Positions 17,526 through 27,489 are shown, numbered from the stretch's first letter. The stretch is DNA of 64,000 nucleotides from Candidatus Kurthia intestinigallinarum (GCF_003991225.1 NZ_JTFC01000036.1:1-64000), one strand, 5' to 3'. Made by a program: numbers and translations. The notes: generated from the letters alone by a model not told the origin.

Positions 17526-17567
17526 TAGTCCTAATAACTAATTAATGACAAAAAAGGAGAGAGTAGG

Positions 17568-18407
17568 ATGAAGAAAACAGGATGGTTAGTAGGTTTAATG
17601 TTTGTACTCGTTCTTGCGTTAGCAGGATGTGGCGCTTCAGATTCTGATAAGTCAGAATCTTCTGGTGATTCAAAGGATACATTTACAGTAGGGATGGAAG
17701 CGGGTTATCCACCATTTAACTGGACACAACAGGACGATTCAAATGGCGCTGTAAAAATTAAAGATGGTTCTGAGTATGCGGGTGGGTACGATGTTGCAAT
17801 CGCACAAAAGGTAGCAGATAAATTAGGTAAGGAATTAGTTATTGTGAAAACAGAATGGGATGGACTTGTTCCCGCATTAACTTCAGGTAAGATTGATGCG
17901 ATTGTAGCAGGTATGTCGCCAACAAAAGAGCGTTTAAAAACAATTGATTTCTCAGATGTGTATTACACATCTAACCTTGTAATGGTTGTGAAAAAAGGTA
18001 GTAAATATGAAAATGCTACGTCGTTAGCAGATTTCAGCGGTGCTAAAATCACTGCACAATTAAATACATTCCATTATTCAGTAATTGATCAAATTGATGG
18101 TGTGAAAAAGCAATCTGCCATGGATAACTTTCCGGCAATGCGTGTAGCACTAGAGTCAGGTAAAATTGATGGTTACGTTTCAGAGCGTCCAGAAGGTGTA
18201 TCTGCAGCAGCCGCAAACGATAATTTTGCAATGGTTGAATTTACAGATGGCTTTAAAACAAGTAAAGAGGATACAGCAATTGCGGTTGGCTTACAGCAAG
18301 GCAGTGATTTAAAGGCAAAAGTAAACGAGGCGTTAAAAGAAATCTCTGAAGACGATCGTACGAAGCTAATGGATGAAGCAATTGCAAATCAACCAGCAGC
18401 AAAATAG
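17568..18407 (+). CDS. Amino acid (probably lysine) ABC transporter binding lipoprotein
   Basis: Class II amino acid binding protein of 279 residues. Lipobox LAGC with Cys21, Ser/Asp linker, then the family-3 solute-binding fold: FTVGMEAGYPPFNW at the start of the mature part, GGYDVAIAQKVADKLGKELVIVKTEWDGLVPALTSGKIDAIVAGMSPTKER split over the first lobe, and IDGYVSERPEG in the second. AGGAGAG lies before the ATG. First gene of a three-gene operon under the lysine riboswitch, which makes lysine the best substrate guess over other basic amino acids. Confidence 0.88.
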   Translation: MKKTGWLVGLMFVLVLALAGCGASDSDKSESSGDSKDTFTVGMEAGYPPFNWTQQDDSNGAVKIKDGSEYAGGYDVAIAQKVADKLGKELVIVKTEWDGLVPALTSGKIDAIVAGMSPTKERLKTIDFSDVYYTSNLVMVVKKGSKYENATSLADFSGAKITAQLNTFHYSVIDQIDGVKKQSAMDNFPAMRVALESGKIDGYVSERPEGVSAAAANDNFAMVEFTDGFKTSKEDTAIAVGLQQGSDLKAKVNEALKEISEDDRTKLMDEAIANQPAAK

Positions 18408-18429
18408 TTGCTTGTGAGGAGGAATATTA

Positions 18430-19215
18430 ATGAGTTTAGATTGGTTTATAACCATTATTACGAATAACTGGCCGATGCTTTTACGAGGCGCTTGGATGAC
18501 CCTAGTTATTTCAACACTCGGGACACTTATTGGCGCATTAATCGGTTTGATTATTGGCGTCATTAATACAACTCCGAAAGCACAAAAGGGCGGTCAAAAA
18601 ACATTTTTAGCGATTGTAAATGGCTTATTACGTGTCTATGTGGAATTCTTCCGTGGTACACCGATGATTGTACAGGCCATGGTTATTTTCTACGGCACAC
18701 CGCTTATCATGCAATGGCTTAAAGCAACAATTGGTACGGATTTCGGCTTTAATGGCGATATGAATGCGACATTTGCTGCAGTCGTCATTGTGTCATTAAA
18801 TACAGGTGCCTATATGGCGGAGATTGTACGAGGCGGCATTATTAGTGTCGATAAGGGACAATTTGAAGCGGCACGCGCAATGGGGATGAATCATTGGACG
18901 ACGATGACATCTGTTGTGTTACCACAGGTGCTGCGTAATATCTTACCGGCAACGGGTAATCAATATATTATGAATATTAAAGATACGTCGGTATTAAATG
19001 TCATTACCGTAAATGAGCTATTCTTCCAAACAAAAACGATTGCGGGTGCGAACTTCCGTTACTTTGAATCATTTTTCATCGCGTGTATTATTTATTTAAT
19101 TATGACACTAACAGCGACACAGGTGCTTCGTTTCTTCGAGCGTCGTTTAGAAGGCAAGGCCAATTATCAAATGCTTGATGAAGCGGGCATTATGCGTCCG
19201 AAATCACGCGAGTAA
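18430..19215 (+). CDS. Amino acid ABC transporter permease (HisM/GlnP type)
   Basis: Membrane permease of 261 residues with five to six hydrophobic helices. The N-terminal TLVISTLGTLIGALIGLIIG, the FFRGTPMIVQ motif and the coupling-loop EAARAMGMNHWTTMTSVVLPQ are the signatures of the HisMQ subfamily. RBS GAGGAGG precedes the ATG. Only one permease gene is present, so a homodimer is likely. Confidence 0.9.
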   Translation: MSLDWFITIITNNWPMLLRGAWMTLVISTLGTLIGALIGLIIGVINTTPKAQKGGQKTFLAIVNGLLRVYVEFFRGTPMIVQAMVIFYGTPLIMQWLKATIGTDFGFNGDMNATFAAVVIVSLNTGAYMAEIVRGGIISVDKGQFEAARAMGMNHWTTMTSVVLPQVLRNILPATGNQYIMNIKDTSVLNVITVNELFFQTKTIAGANFRYFESFFIACIIYLIMTLTATQVLRFFERRLEGKANYQMLDEAGIMRPKSRE

Positions 19216-19227
19216 AGGAGAGAGAGT

Positions 19228-19959
19228 ATGGGAAACGTTATTGATATTCAGCATCTATCAAAATCCTTTGGTTCGCATGAAGTTTTAAAGGACATTAACT
19301 TTTCTGTTGAAAAAGGAGAAGTCGTAACGGTTATTGGTTCATCAGGCTCTGGTAAATCAACATTACTTCGGTGTATTAATCTACTTGAAATACCTTCAGG
19401 TGGCGAAATTATTTATCACGGTGAAAATATTTTACAAAAGAAAAATTTGAATGATTACCGTAAGCATATGGGCATGGTATTCCAGCAGTTCAATTTATTT
19501 AATAACTGGGATGTTTTAAATAACTGTACTGTAGGGCAAAAGAAAATTCTGAAGCGTTCAAAAGCGGAGGCCGAAGAAATTGCGTTGAACTATTTGAAGG
19601 TTGTTGGTATGGATCGCTATGTGAAGGCGCGTCCTCACCAACTATCAGGTGGTCAAAAGCAACGTGTAGCAATTGCGCGTGCGTTATCGATGTCACCAGA
19701 TGCACTTTTATTTGATGAACCAACATCTGCGCTAGATCCAGAGATGGTCGGTGAAGTGTTACGTGTCATGAAGGAGCTTGCACAGTCGGGATTAACGATG
19801 ATTATCGTGACACATGAAATGGAATTTGCACGCGAAATTTCAGATCGAATTGTTTTTATGGATAAGGGGTTAATTGTAGAAGAAGGCTCACCGGATGAGT
19901 TATTTAATAATCCAAAGCATGAGCGAACAAAAGCCTTTTTACAACGTGCACTCAAATAA
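19228..19959 (+). CDS. Amino acid ABC transporter ATPase (GlnQ type)
   Basis: ATPase of 243 residues. Walker [11 protein letters not shown]-loop VFQQFNLF, signature [17 protein letters not shown], Walker [15 protein letters not shown] and switch His in VTHEMEFA are all present. It is the third gene of the riboswitch-controlled operon, 12 bases after the permease stop with AAAGGAGAG between. Confidence 0.92.
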   Translation: MGNVIDIQHLSKSFGSHEVLKDINFSVEKGEVVTVIGSSGSGKSTLLRCINLLEIPSGGEIIYHGENILQKKNLNDYRKHMGMVFQQFNLFNNWDVLNNCTVGQKKILKRSKAEAEEIALNYLKVVGMDRYVKARPHQLSGGQKQRVAIARALSMSPDALLFDEPTSALDPEMVGEVLRVMKELAQSGLTMIIVTHEMEFAREISDRIVFMDKGLIVEEGSPDELFNNPKHERTKAFLQRALK

Positions 19960-19965
19960 ATCATG

Positions 19966-19997
19966 AAGAAGCTGTCTTTTTGGACAGCTTCTTTTTT
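19966..19997 (+). terminator. Rho-independent terminator
   Basis: AAGAAGCTGTC pairs with GACAGCTTCTT around a short T-rich loop, followed by a T-run. It closes the lysine transporter operon. Confidence 0.9.
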
Positions 19998-20049
19998 GTG
20001 CAGCATGTATACGATTTCGTGCTATGCTAGATTTGGAGGGGACATAGCG

Positions 20050-20490
20050 ATGAAAAAGTATAAGGTATTGTTTCTCATCTGTTTCACACTATTATTGGTG
20101 GCTTGTGCAGATGAGAAAGTGTCTGTTAAAAAAGATGTGACAATTGGTGCGGTCAATGAGCAAGAATATGAGGAGCTAGGCACTGTCCAACTAGATGAAA
20201 AACCAGCAAGAGAAGCGCTTCAAAAAGTATCATTGTCATTAACGATTGAAAACTTTGAGCAATTACATAATGCGAAATTAGCTGTCGATGATAATGCACG
20301 TGCATTGTTTGGTAAAAGCTATTGGTTTGGGTCGTATACATTGAATGAGCATCACTATGAGGCTGTATTTTATGTGCAACTTGATAAAGAGACAATTCAA
20401 CAGCAACTAGAGGACATCAACTATAAGGTGACCTGGGAATATCGCGGGGATACAAAGCAACAAGTGGGGGATTTTGGAGCGAAGAAATAA
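20050..20490 (+). CDS. Small hypothetical lipoprotein, 146 aa
   Basis: Signal peptide with lipobox LVAC (Cys19) followed by an acidic, beta-rich domain of about 125 residues with no recognised family. The ATG at 20050 is chosen because GGAGGGG lies 9 bases upstream and the signal peptide begins there; upstream in-frame codons overlap the preceding terminator. Function unknown. Confidence 0.7.
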   Translation: MKKYKVLFLICFTLLLVACADEKVSVKKDVTIGAVNEQEYEELGTVQLDEKPAREALQKVSLSLTIENFEQLHNAKLAVDDNARALFGKSYWFGSYTLNEHHYEAVFYVQLDKETIQQQLEDINYKVTWEYRGDTKQQVGDFGAKK

Positions 20491-20617
20491 TCGAAAGCTC
20501 ATCTCCACTGTAGTGTAACCGGATGGCAATCATTTTGTATAGATAAGGTTTCTGAGAAATCATTCGTTTTTAACGTGCATTTTTTTATAATCGACGCTTT
20601 TGTAACGGGTTTTTAAA

Positions 20618-20760
20618 TAAAGAGGCTGGGACATACGTGTAAAAATAATCTCTCATAGGAGCATAAGAAAAACCGGAATCGCGCTGTAGCACGGTTCCGG
20701 TTTTTCGTTGTGAAGGCTAAAAAAGGAAAATGACGTGTTTTGTCCGAGTTTCTTTATTTT
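20618..20760. repeat. Dispersed palindromic repeat, copy B
   Basis: Related to 2362-2502: same order of AAAGAGGCTGGGACATACGTGT, an inner 17-bp hairpin (20668-20684/20689-20705, one mismatch and one G-T) and AAAGGAAAATGACGTGTTTTGTC. The inner stem keeps pairing by a wobble where the base differs from copy A. Its right edge overlaps the stop codon of the SH3 protein gene. Confidence 0.8.
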
Positions 20761-21521
20761 TCGTTAGGAAATACTAATGTCACATATTGTGCTGAAACAT
20801 ACGCAGGTTTGCCCTTATAAATAATTTTATACCATTCAACAGCGGCATCTTTTTTATACGCTGTAGCGAATTTAACTTTTTCGCCCTTTTGAAGTGTGCC
20901 TAAAATCGTACTTGTCACACTTGGCTCTTGACGAACTTTCAATGTCACTGTGCCGATATTACGAACAACGCCCGTTTTTGTTGTGGCAACTTCTTTCTTT
21001 GTAAAGGTAATATGCTTCGCCTCAACATAACCAACTTTTCCTTTATAAAGAACTTGGAAGAAAGTATCCTTTGATGCTGCTGTGTAGTTTTGTGTCAACT
21101 GAACAGTGGCACCTTCCTTGAGTGTGCCACGCTTTTTACCCTTTGCTGAAGCACTTGCACGTACGCTCAGTTTCGCTTTCGAGACATAGCCTTTTTTTAC
21201 AACCTTTAATGCGGGTGTAGTGGTCGGCTTTTCAGACGTCACATATTGTCCATATACATAAACAATTTCACCATCTAATAATACGCGATACCACGATTTT
21301 TTTGAGCCATCAATAACTTGCAGTTCAGTATTTTTTGCAAGTGTTGTGACAATACTTGAAGTAGTGTTCGGTGCAGTACGTGCATAGACCCCATGATTGG
21401 TATACATGACCTTCGTTTCAAACGCTACCGCCGTCTCAGCATTTGCTGTTGTCGGTAAAGAAAGCGTAGAAGCGGTAAGTCCTGTTGCTAGTGCATAAAT
21501 TAAAAAAGATTGTCGATTCAT
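20754..21521 (-). CDS. Secreted protein with three SH3b domains
   Basis: Exported protein of 255 residues. The signal peptide ends after TTANAE near residue 29. Three SH3b repeats follow: about 38-95 (GVYARTAPNTTSSIV ... YVYGQYV), 110-175 (KLSVRASASAKGKKRGTL ... VGYVEAKHI) and 190-250 (TLKVRQEPSVTSTILGTL ... PAYVSAQYV). No enzymatic domain is attached, so a wall-binding or ligand-sensing role is likely. The stop lies inside palindromic repeat copy B. Confidence 0.85.
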   Translation of the reverse strand: MNRQSFLIYALATGLTASTLSLPTTANAETAVAFETKVMYTNHGVYARTAPNTTSSIVTTLAKNTELQVIDGSKKSWYRVLLDGEIVYVYGQYVTSEKPTTTPALKVVKKGYVSKAKLSVRASASAKGKKRGTLKEGATVQLTQNYTAASKDTFFQVLYKGKVGYVEAKHITFTKKEVATTKTGVVRNIGTVTLKVRQEPSVTSTILGTLQKGEKVKFATAYKKDAAVEWYKIIYKGKPAYVSAQYVTLVFPNEK

Positions 21522-21778
21522 ACATATACCTCCTAAAATATTAATTATAATGACCTATTTATATTTTACTATCTAGATTCTACCATAAATTATTTAGTGG
21601 AAATAGCTTAATATGCAATAATCTGTGAATATCTATCTGTTTATATTGATAAAACTACTACTCGCCAGTCTATATAAAACAAAAAAACTGTTCACTAAAT
21701 ATACACAGCGTTCATGATTGTCGCCAGTCCTTTCTATACTTTAAAATAAAGTTACATTGATAAAGGATGGTGGCTCAT

Positions 21779-22033
21779 ATGGAGTATACAAGTGACGCGT
21801 TACATAAAATTTGGGATGTCGGACAGCTTTATCGTTTGAAATCAGGTGAGGTTCAAGCCTATTTAGCGTACAAAAAAATTGAAAAAACGTATAAAGAATC
21901 TTTTCGCGAAAAAGCACTTGCTCTAATACCTAAAGCTTCGAAACAGCAGTTACAATTACTTGATTTGACAATCGAATGGGAGCCAATGCGAGAAGCATTT
22001 TTAGCTGGTTTAATTGGCGAACGACTACGTTAA
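21779..22033 (+). CDS. Small hypothetical protein, 84 aa
   Basis: Short helical, basic protein. The start could be the ATG at 21767 or 21779; the latter is chosen because AAAGGATGGTGG lies before it and the former overlaps that ribosome site. No signal peptide or family recognised. It is 53 bases upstream of the YwqG-like gene, which has its own ribosome site. Confidence 0.55.
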   Translation: MEYTSDALHKIWDVGQLYRLKSGEVQAYLAYKKIEKTYKESFREKALALIPKASKQQLQLLDLTIEWEPMREAFLAGLIGERLR

Positions 22034-22086
22034 AAATAGAACAAACGTTCCTTTTGTGGTAGACTAATTTCTAAGGAGGCGTTCAT

Positions 22087-22857
22087 ATGATATTACCAGC
22101 GATTTTACAATCTTTTGAAAGTCAGATTCAAGAGACTTTGAAGCCGTATATTAAAATTTCCTTGAAGGAATCAGAAAATATTAGCCTTACGAACAGTAAG
22201 GTTGGTGGCCATCCTTATTGGCCTGTAAATGAACCTTACCCAGTTTCACCAGAGCACGAGCCACTTCGATTACTTGCTCAAATTAACTTCTCAGAAATAC
22301 CTCAGGGAATAGAAGAATTACCAACGACGGGTTTGCTACAATTTTTCCTTGCGTCAGATGATTTATATGGTATGGATTTTGATGAACCTGCAACGCAAGA
22401 AGGTTTTCGCGTTGTGTATCATGAGACGACCGAGGCAACAGCTTTAGATGATTTTTCATTTTTAGATGCGATATCGTATGATGAATTTCCATTAGGTGAG
22501 GGTTTGGAACTTGCCATGAGCTTTGATATTAAGGAAGCGGCTATGTCTTCAGAAACGTACGATTTTGATGCGCATTTTGGTGAGGAATTCCGCGAAAATG
22601 ATGACCTGATGGAGGCTTATTATGAATTATTTAGCGGCCTCGAGCACCGTATTGGAGGTTACCCTGGTTTTACACAATTTGATCCACGTGATGACGATAC
22701 ACCGTTTGATTTCCTGCTTTTCCAGCTAGACAGTGAAACAGTTGGTTCACAGGAAATTTTATGGGGTGACGTCGGCATTGGGAACTTCTTTATTAACACT
22801 GATGATTTAAAACAAAAGAATTTTTCGCATGTTCTCTATAATTGGGACTGTGGTTAA
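22087..22857 (+). CDS. YwqG-like (DUF1963) protein
   Basis: Cytoplasmic protein of 256 residues. The blocks SKVGGHPYWPVNEPYP, LLAQINFSEIP, GLLQFFLASDDLYGMD, HRIGGYPGFTQFDPR and LLFQLDS plus GDVGIGNFFI are the conserved elements of the DUF1963/YwqG family. Length is typical. The family's biochemical role is not known; members often sit near toxin-immunity loci, but nothing here shows that. AAGGAGG precedes the start. Confidence 0.9.
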   Translation: MILPAILQSFESQIQETLKPYIKISLKESENISLTNSKVGGHPYWPVNEPYPVSPEHEPLRLLAQINFSEIPQGIEELPTTGLLQFFLASDDLYGMDFDEPATQEGFRVVYHETTEATALDDFSFLDAISYDEFPLGEGLELAMSFDIKEAAMSSETYDFDAHFGEEFRENDDLMEAYYELFSGLEHRIGGYPGFTQFDPRDDDTPFDFLLFQLDSETVGSQEILWGDVGIGNFFINTDDLKQKNFSHVLYNWDCG

Positions 22858-22863
22858 ACAATA

Positions 22864-22897
22864 TGAAGAAATCGCTATTAGGCGGTTTCTTTTTTTG
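22864..22897 (+). terminator. Rho-independent terminator
   Basis: GAAATCGC pairs with GCGGTTTC (one G-T) and is followed by seven T, directly after the YwqG-like stop. Confidence 0.8.
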
Positions 22898-23044
22898 TAA
22901 TAAATAAAAAGTCTAAACAAAAACAGTGCTTTAAATAGTTAATTATTACCTTTTCGATTCATTTTGATTATAATTTCCATAATATAGGGTATCTAATAAT
23001 ATCATGATGATTCATGAAATTTGTTAGTGTGGGGGGAGAAATGA

Positions 23045-24619
23045 TTGAAAAGGAGAACAAATTGGTTCGCACTTATAGCTTTAGTAGTGATGGCCGTTGT
23101 ATTAGCAGCTTGTGGCGGAAGTGATTCTGGCTCGAATTCAGCGAATGAAAGTGGTGGGAAAAAAGCGGGCAAGGACTTGACGATTGCGGTCAATCAAAAC
23201 TTCGTAACACTGGATCCGCAAGACTCGAACAACACTTTGGATAACTCGGTTCAGCAAACGATGCTAGAGGGGTTAGTTGGCTTTGATAAGGATATGAAAA
23301 TTATTCCGAAGCTAGCAGAGGATTATAAGGTGAATAAGGACGCAACAGAATTTACATTTATGTTACGTAAAGATGTGACGTTCCATGACGGGGAAGCTTT
23401 TAATGCGGAAGCTGTCAAAACAAATTTTGAGCGTGTATCAGATGAGAAAAATGGCTTGAAACGCTACTCATTATTCTCAAATATTGAAAAAATTGATGTG
23501 GTGGATGATTACACAGTGAAATTTACGCTGAAAAATTCATTCGCTTCAATGATTAATAATTTCGCTCATCCAGCTGGTGCGCTTCAAAGTCCGAAATCAC
23601 TAGCAAGTGGTGATGATGTCGCGCGTAAACCGGTTGGTACAGGCCCTTATGTATTTGAGTCATGGGATTCAAGTGACATTATTAAAGTGAAAAAGAATGA
23701 TAAATACTGGAATGGTGATGTAGCGGCCAATTCGATTACCTTTAAACCGGTTGTAGAGAATGGCTCTCGTACAGCGATGCTACAAACAGGCGAGGCTGAT
23801 TTTGCATACCCCATTCCAACTGAACAAGTAGAAACATTGAAAAAGCAAAATATTACGATTGAAAATACGGATTCGATTGTTATGAACTATTTATCAATGA
23901 ATGTTAGTAAAGAGCCATTTAATGATCCGAAAGTGCGTGAGGCAATTACACACGCAATTAACAAAGAAGATTTAATTAAAGTAGTATACGCAGATTATGC
24001 AAAGCCAGCTACATCTGTCATTGCCGAAAAAACGCAATTCTACTCAAAGCAAGAGGACCAAAGCTATGATGTTGAAAAAGCGAAGGCACTCATGAAAGAA
24101 GCGGGCAAAGAAAGTGGCTTTGAAACAACGATTTGGGCTACAAATACGACAAACTACATTAAAGCGATGGAGTTTATCCAACAATCTTTAGCTGCAATTA
24201 ATATTAAAGTTAAAGTAGAACCAATGGAAAATGGTGCACTTGCAGATGCCTTGTGGGCAGTGGAAGATCCAAAAGATGCGAAGGTACAAATGTACTTTGG
24301 TGGGTGGAGTCCATCAACAGGTGAAGCAGACTGGGCGATTCGTCCGTTATTCTCATCTGATTCGTTCCCTCCAAACTCATATAACATCTCGTATTACTCA
24401 AGTAAAGAAGTAGATAAGGGCTTAAAAGAAGGTCTAGCTACTTCAGATGAAGGCGAGCGTCAAAAAATTTACGATGATGTACAAAAAACAATTTGGACAG
24501 ATATGCCATGGGTGCCGATTTCAAATCCAGATAATATTTTCGGTAAGAAATCGAACTTAGAAGGCATTGTGTTACTACCAGATGGTGGATTAAGTGTGAC
24601 AGAACTACAAATTAAATAA
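23045..24619 (+). CDS. GsiB-like peptide/glutathione-binding lipoprotein
   Basis: Extracellular family-5 solute-binding lipoprotein of 524 residues. The start is TTG at 23045: GGGGGGAG lies just upstream and the frame gives a signal peptide with lipobox LAAC (Cys23); the nearby ATG at 23041 is in another frame. Family blocks include LTIAVNQNFVTLDPQDSNNT, FMLRKDVTFHDGEAFNAEAV, VGTGPYVFESWD and AAMLQTGEADFAYPIP-like text (TAMLQTGEADFAYPIP). The overall pattern is closer to glutathione-binding GsiB than to OppA, from memory. It heads a five-gene operon. Confidence 0.87.
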   Translation: MKRRTNWFALIALVVMAVVLAACGGSDSGSNSANESGGKKAGKDLTIAVNQNFVTLDPQDSNNTLDNSVQQTMLEGLVGFDKDMKIIPKLAEDYKVNKDATEFTFMLRKDVTFHDGEAFNAEAVKTNFERVSDEKNGLKRYSLFSNIEKIDVVDDYTVKFTLKNSFASMINNFAHPAGALQSPKSLASGDDVARKPVGTGPYVFESWDSSDIIKVKKNDKYWNGDVAANSITFKPVVENGSRTAMLQTGEADFAYPIPTEQVETLKKQNITIENTDSIVMNYLSMNVSKEPFNDPKVREAITHAINKEDLIKVVYADYAKPATSVIAEKTQFYSKQEDQSYDVEKAKALMKEAGKESGFETTIWATNTTNYIKAMEFIQQSLAAINIKVKVEPMENGALADALWAVEDPKDAKVQMYFGGWSPSTGEADWAIRPLFSSDSFPPNSYNISYYSSKEVDKGLKEGLATSDEGERQKIYDDVQKTIWTDMPWVPISNPDNIFGKKSNLEGIVLLPDGGLSVTELQIK

Positions 24620-24677
24620 GAAAATAGCGGCGCTATGAGGAATCATAGTGCCCTTTTGTTCTGGAGGGGAGAACGGG

Positions 24678-25601
24678 ATGCTGAAATTTATTTTGAAGCG
24701 TATTTTACAAATGATTCCGATTTTATTTGTCGTCACAATTGTTGTGTTCTTATTTGTGCATATGATACCCGGGAATCCTGCGCGAATTGTAGCGGGTGCA
24801 GATGCAGACCAAGCAACGGTTGAAATGATTGAAAAGAAGCTAGGTCTTGATAAGCCGATTGTCGAGCAATATTTCGTCTACATCGGTAATTTAGCGAAGG
24901 GTGATTTAGGTACGTCGTTAAAAACGAATGAACCTGTTTTACAAGAGATGAAATCCCGTTTTATGCCCACCTTTTGGCTGACCGTCTGGAGTATGCTTTT
25001 TGCGGTCATTGTCGGAGTAGGGATTGGCATTCTTTCTGCCATGAAACGGAATTCATTTTGGGATTACTTGGGCATGTTTGGGGCAGTTGTTGGGATTTCC
25101 ATTCCTTCCTTCTGGTTAGGACTGCTATTAATGCAGTGGTTCTCCGTGAAGCTAGGCTGGTTCCCGACAACAGGGCTTGATTCCTGGCAGGGCTATGTAC
25201 TGCCTTCGATTACGCTCGGTGTCGGCGTAGCCGCCATTATTGCGCGCTTTACCCGCTCCGCTTTAATTGATGTACTGAAGGAAGATTATATTCGGACAGG
25301 GCGCGCAAAGGGCTTTTCTGAAAGTAAAATCATGATTAGACAGGCGCTTAAAAATGCGATGGTGCCGGTTGTGACGATGACGGGCCTTCAATTTGGTTTC
25401 CTACTCGGTGGTTCGGTTGTAATTGAAACCGTATTTGGCTTCCCTGGTTTAGGGAGCTGGCTCATCGATGCGGTGGCAACGCGCGATTACCCGGTTATAC
25501 AGGCAGAAATTTTATTGTTCTCGCTCGAGTTTTTATTAATTAATTTATTGGTCGATGTTATTTATGGTTTCTTAAATCCACAAATTCGCTATGACGATTA
25601 A
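24678..25601 (+). CDS. GsiC/DppB-type ABC permease
   Basis: Permease of 307 residues with six hydrophobic helices. N-terminal MLKFILKRILQMIPILFVV, periplasmic GDLGTSLKTNEPVLQEM, and the coupling loop EDYIRTGRAKGFSESKIM with downstream ALKNAMVPVVTMTGLQ are DppB-family signatures. The stretch FWLGLLLMQWFSVKLGWFP and TTGLDSWQGYVLPSITLG resembles GsiC. ATG at 24678 follows GGAGGGG; an upstream in-frame ATG at 24648 is less well placed. Confidence 0.88.
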   Translation: MLKFILKRILQMIPILFVVTIVVFLFVHMIPGNPARIVAGADADQATVEMIEKKLGLDKPIVEQYFVYIGNLAKGDLGTSLKTNEPVLQEMKSRFMPTFWLTVWSMLFAVIVGVGIGILSAMKRNSFWDYLGMFGAVVGISIPSFWLGLLLMQWFSVKLGWFPTTGLDSWQGYVLPSITLGVGVAAIIARFTRSALIDVLKEDYIRTGRAKGFSESKIMIRQALKNAMVPVVTMTGLQFGFLLGGSVVIETVFGFPGLGSWLIDAVATRDYPVIQAEILLFSLEFLLINLLVDVIYGFLNPQIRYDD

Positions 25602-25612
25602 GGAGGGGTTTT

Positions 25613-26494
25613 ATGACAACAATTCAAGAAAATAAAGTAGCTGCTACACAACCCGCTTCGCCGTGGCGTGAATTTTGGAAGAAATTTAAGCGCCAGAAGC
25701 TGGCCTTTGCCTCCGCTATTTTTATTGTGCTGCTGTTCATTGTTGCACTTATTGGACCATGGATTGCACCGTTTGATTATACAAAGGCAGATTATAGTCA
25801 GATTCTGCAGGGACCTAACGACAAGCATTGGCTCGGGACGGATGCCTTTGGTCGAGATATTTTGAGTCGCATTCTTGTCGGGACGCGCACAACGCTACTC
25901 GTTGGCCTGAGTGCGGTACTTGCAGGGGCGATTATCGGAACGATTTTAGGGCTACTCAGCGGCTATTACGGCAAGTGGATTGATAGTTTGATTATGCGCT
26001 TTTGTGACGTGTTACTCGCATTCCCGGGGATTTTACTTGCGATTGGGATTATCGCGATTTTAGGACCTGGGATGATCAATGTTGTTGTGGCTGTTGGGAT
26101 TTTTACGATTCCGATGTTTGCGCGGATTGTTCGCAGTAATACACTCGTATATAAAAACTCATTATATGTAGAAGCCACGCGCTCGCTCGGGGCCGCGAAT
26201 TTATATATTATTTTCCGGCACATCCTACCCGCGTCCTTTTCTAGTATTATCGTTTATTTCACGATGCGCTTAGGAACGGCGATTTTAACAGCCGCTAGTT
26301 TAAGCTTTTTAGGACTTGGTGCACAGCCACCATCACCTGAATGGGGCGCGATGCTGAGTGCTGGGCGCGATTATTTGACGACAGCACCGTATATTACGTA
26401 CTTCCCTGGGCTTGCGATTATGTTAACGGTGTTAGCCTTTAACTTATTAGGGGATGGCTTACGAGATGCATTAGATCCGAAAGTAAAAGATTAG
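25613..26494 (+). CDS. GsiD/DppC-type ABC permease
   Basis: Partner permease of 293 residues. It has the cytoplasmic N-terminus with REFWKKFKRQKLAFAS, HWLGTDAFGRDILSRILVGTR, the coupling loop LYVEATRSLGAANLYIIFRH and C-terminal LSFLGLGAQPPSPEWGAML, all typical of DppC. AAGGAGG lies before the ATG and the gap to the upstream permease is 11 bases. Confidence 0.9.
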   Translation: MTTIQENKVAATQPASPWREFWKKFKRQKLAFASAIFIVLLFIVALIGPWIAPFDYTKADYSQILQGPNDKHWLGTDAFGRDILSRILVGTRTTLLVGLSAVLAGAIIGTILGLLSGYYGKWIDSLIMRFCDVLLAFPGILLAIGIIAILGPGMINVVVAVGIFTIPMFARIVRSNTLVYKNSLYVEATRSLGAANLYIIFRHILPASFSSIIVYFTMRLGTAILTAASLSFLGLGAQPPSPEWGAMLSAGRDYLTTAPYITYFPGLAIMLTVLAFNLLGDGLRDALDPKVKD

Positions 26495-26505
26495 GAGGAA
26501 ACGAC

Positions 26506-27489
26506 ATGGCAGAAAAAGTATTAGATGTAGTGGATTTAGAAACGCATTTTATTAGCGATGGTAAGGTAGTTAAAGCAGTCGATGGCGTTTCCTTTCATCT
26601 TTATAAAGGGGAAACACTCGGCATTGTAGGCGAGTCCGGGAGCGGCAAGAGTGTCACATCGCTATCGGTGATGCAGTTGCTACGTAATACGCCAGGGAAA
26701 ATTGTTGGTGGAACGATTCAGTTTGGCACATTAGACATTGCCCATGCATCGGATAAGCAAATGCGGAAAATCCGTGGCAATCAGATTTCGATGATTTTTC
26801 AGGAGCCGATGACCTCGCTTAACCCCGTTTATAAAATTGGGCGTCAGCTAACAGAGGGCATTATCCTACACAAAAATGTTTCGAAAAAGGAAGCGACACA
26901 GCGTGCACAACAGATGCTTGAGAAAGTCGGCATTCCGCGTGCAAAGCAAATTTTAAATGAATACCCGCATCAATTGTCTGGTGGGATGCGGCAGCGCGTC
27001 ATGATTGCGATGGCAATGGCATGTGACCCAGAAATTTTAATTGCGGATGAGCCAACAACGGCACTTGATGTGACGATTCAAGCGCAAATCCTTGAGCTAA
27101 TGAATGAGCTTCGCGAAACGTCACAAACATCGATTTTAATGATTACGCATGATTTGGGTGTCGTAGCGGAAATGTGTGACCGGGTCGTGGTGATGTATGC
27201 CGGGCAAATCGTCGAGGAGGCACCGATTGAAGCACTTTTTGCACAACCAAAGCATCCGTATACACAAGGGCTTCTTGCATCGATTCCAAAGCTCGGTGAA
27301 GAAGTGGAGGAATTGACGTCTATTTCAGGAACGGTTCCGACACCGGAAACAATGCCATCAGGGTGCCGCTTCGAGCCGCGCTGTCCGTATGCGATGGCGC
27401 GCTGTAAGGAGCAAAATCCAGTGTTAAAAGCAGATGAGGACGGGCGCGTTTATCGCTGCTGGCTACAGGAGGAGGGGTCTCATGAGTGA
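26506..27489 (+). CDS. Peptide-type ABC ATPase (DppD/OppD type)
   Basis: ATPase of 327 residues: Walker A GESGSGKSVT, Q-loop IFQEPMTSLNPV, signature LSGGMRQRVMIAMAMACDP, Walker B LIADEPTTALD, switch His in MITHDLGVV. The C-terminal CRFEPRCPYAMARCKEQNPV carries the Cys-rich oligopeptide-transporter tail thought to bind an iron-sulfur cluster in relatives. The stop overlaps the next start by 8 bases. Confidence 0.92.
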   Translation: MAEKVLDVVDLETHFISDGKVVKAVDGVSFHLYKGETLGIVGESGSGKSVTSLSVMQLLRNTPGKIVGGTIQFGTLDIAHASDKQMRKIRGNQISMIFQEPMTSLNPVYKIGRQLTEGIILHKNVSKKEATQRAQQMLEKVGIPRAKQILNEYPHQLSGGMRQRVMIAMAMACDPEILIADEPTTALDVTIQAQILELMNELRETSQTSILMITHDLGVVAEMCDRVVVMYAGQIVEEAPIEALFAQPKHPYTQGLLASIPKLGEEVEELTSISGTVPTPETMPSGCRFEPRCPYAMARCKEQNPVLKADEDGRVYRCWLQEEGSHE

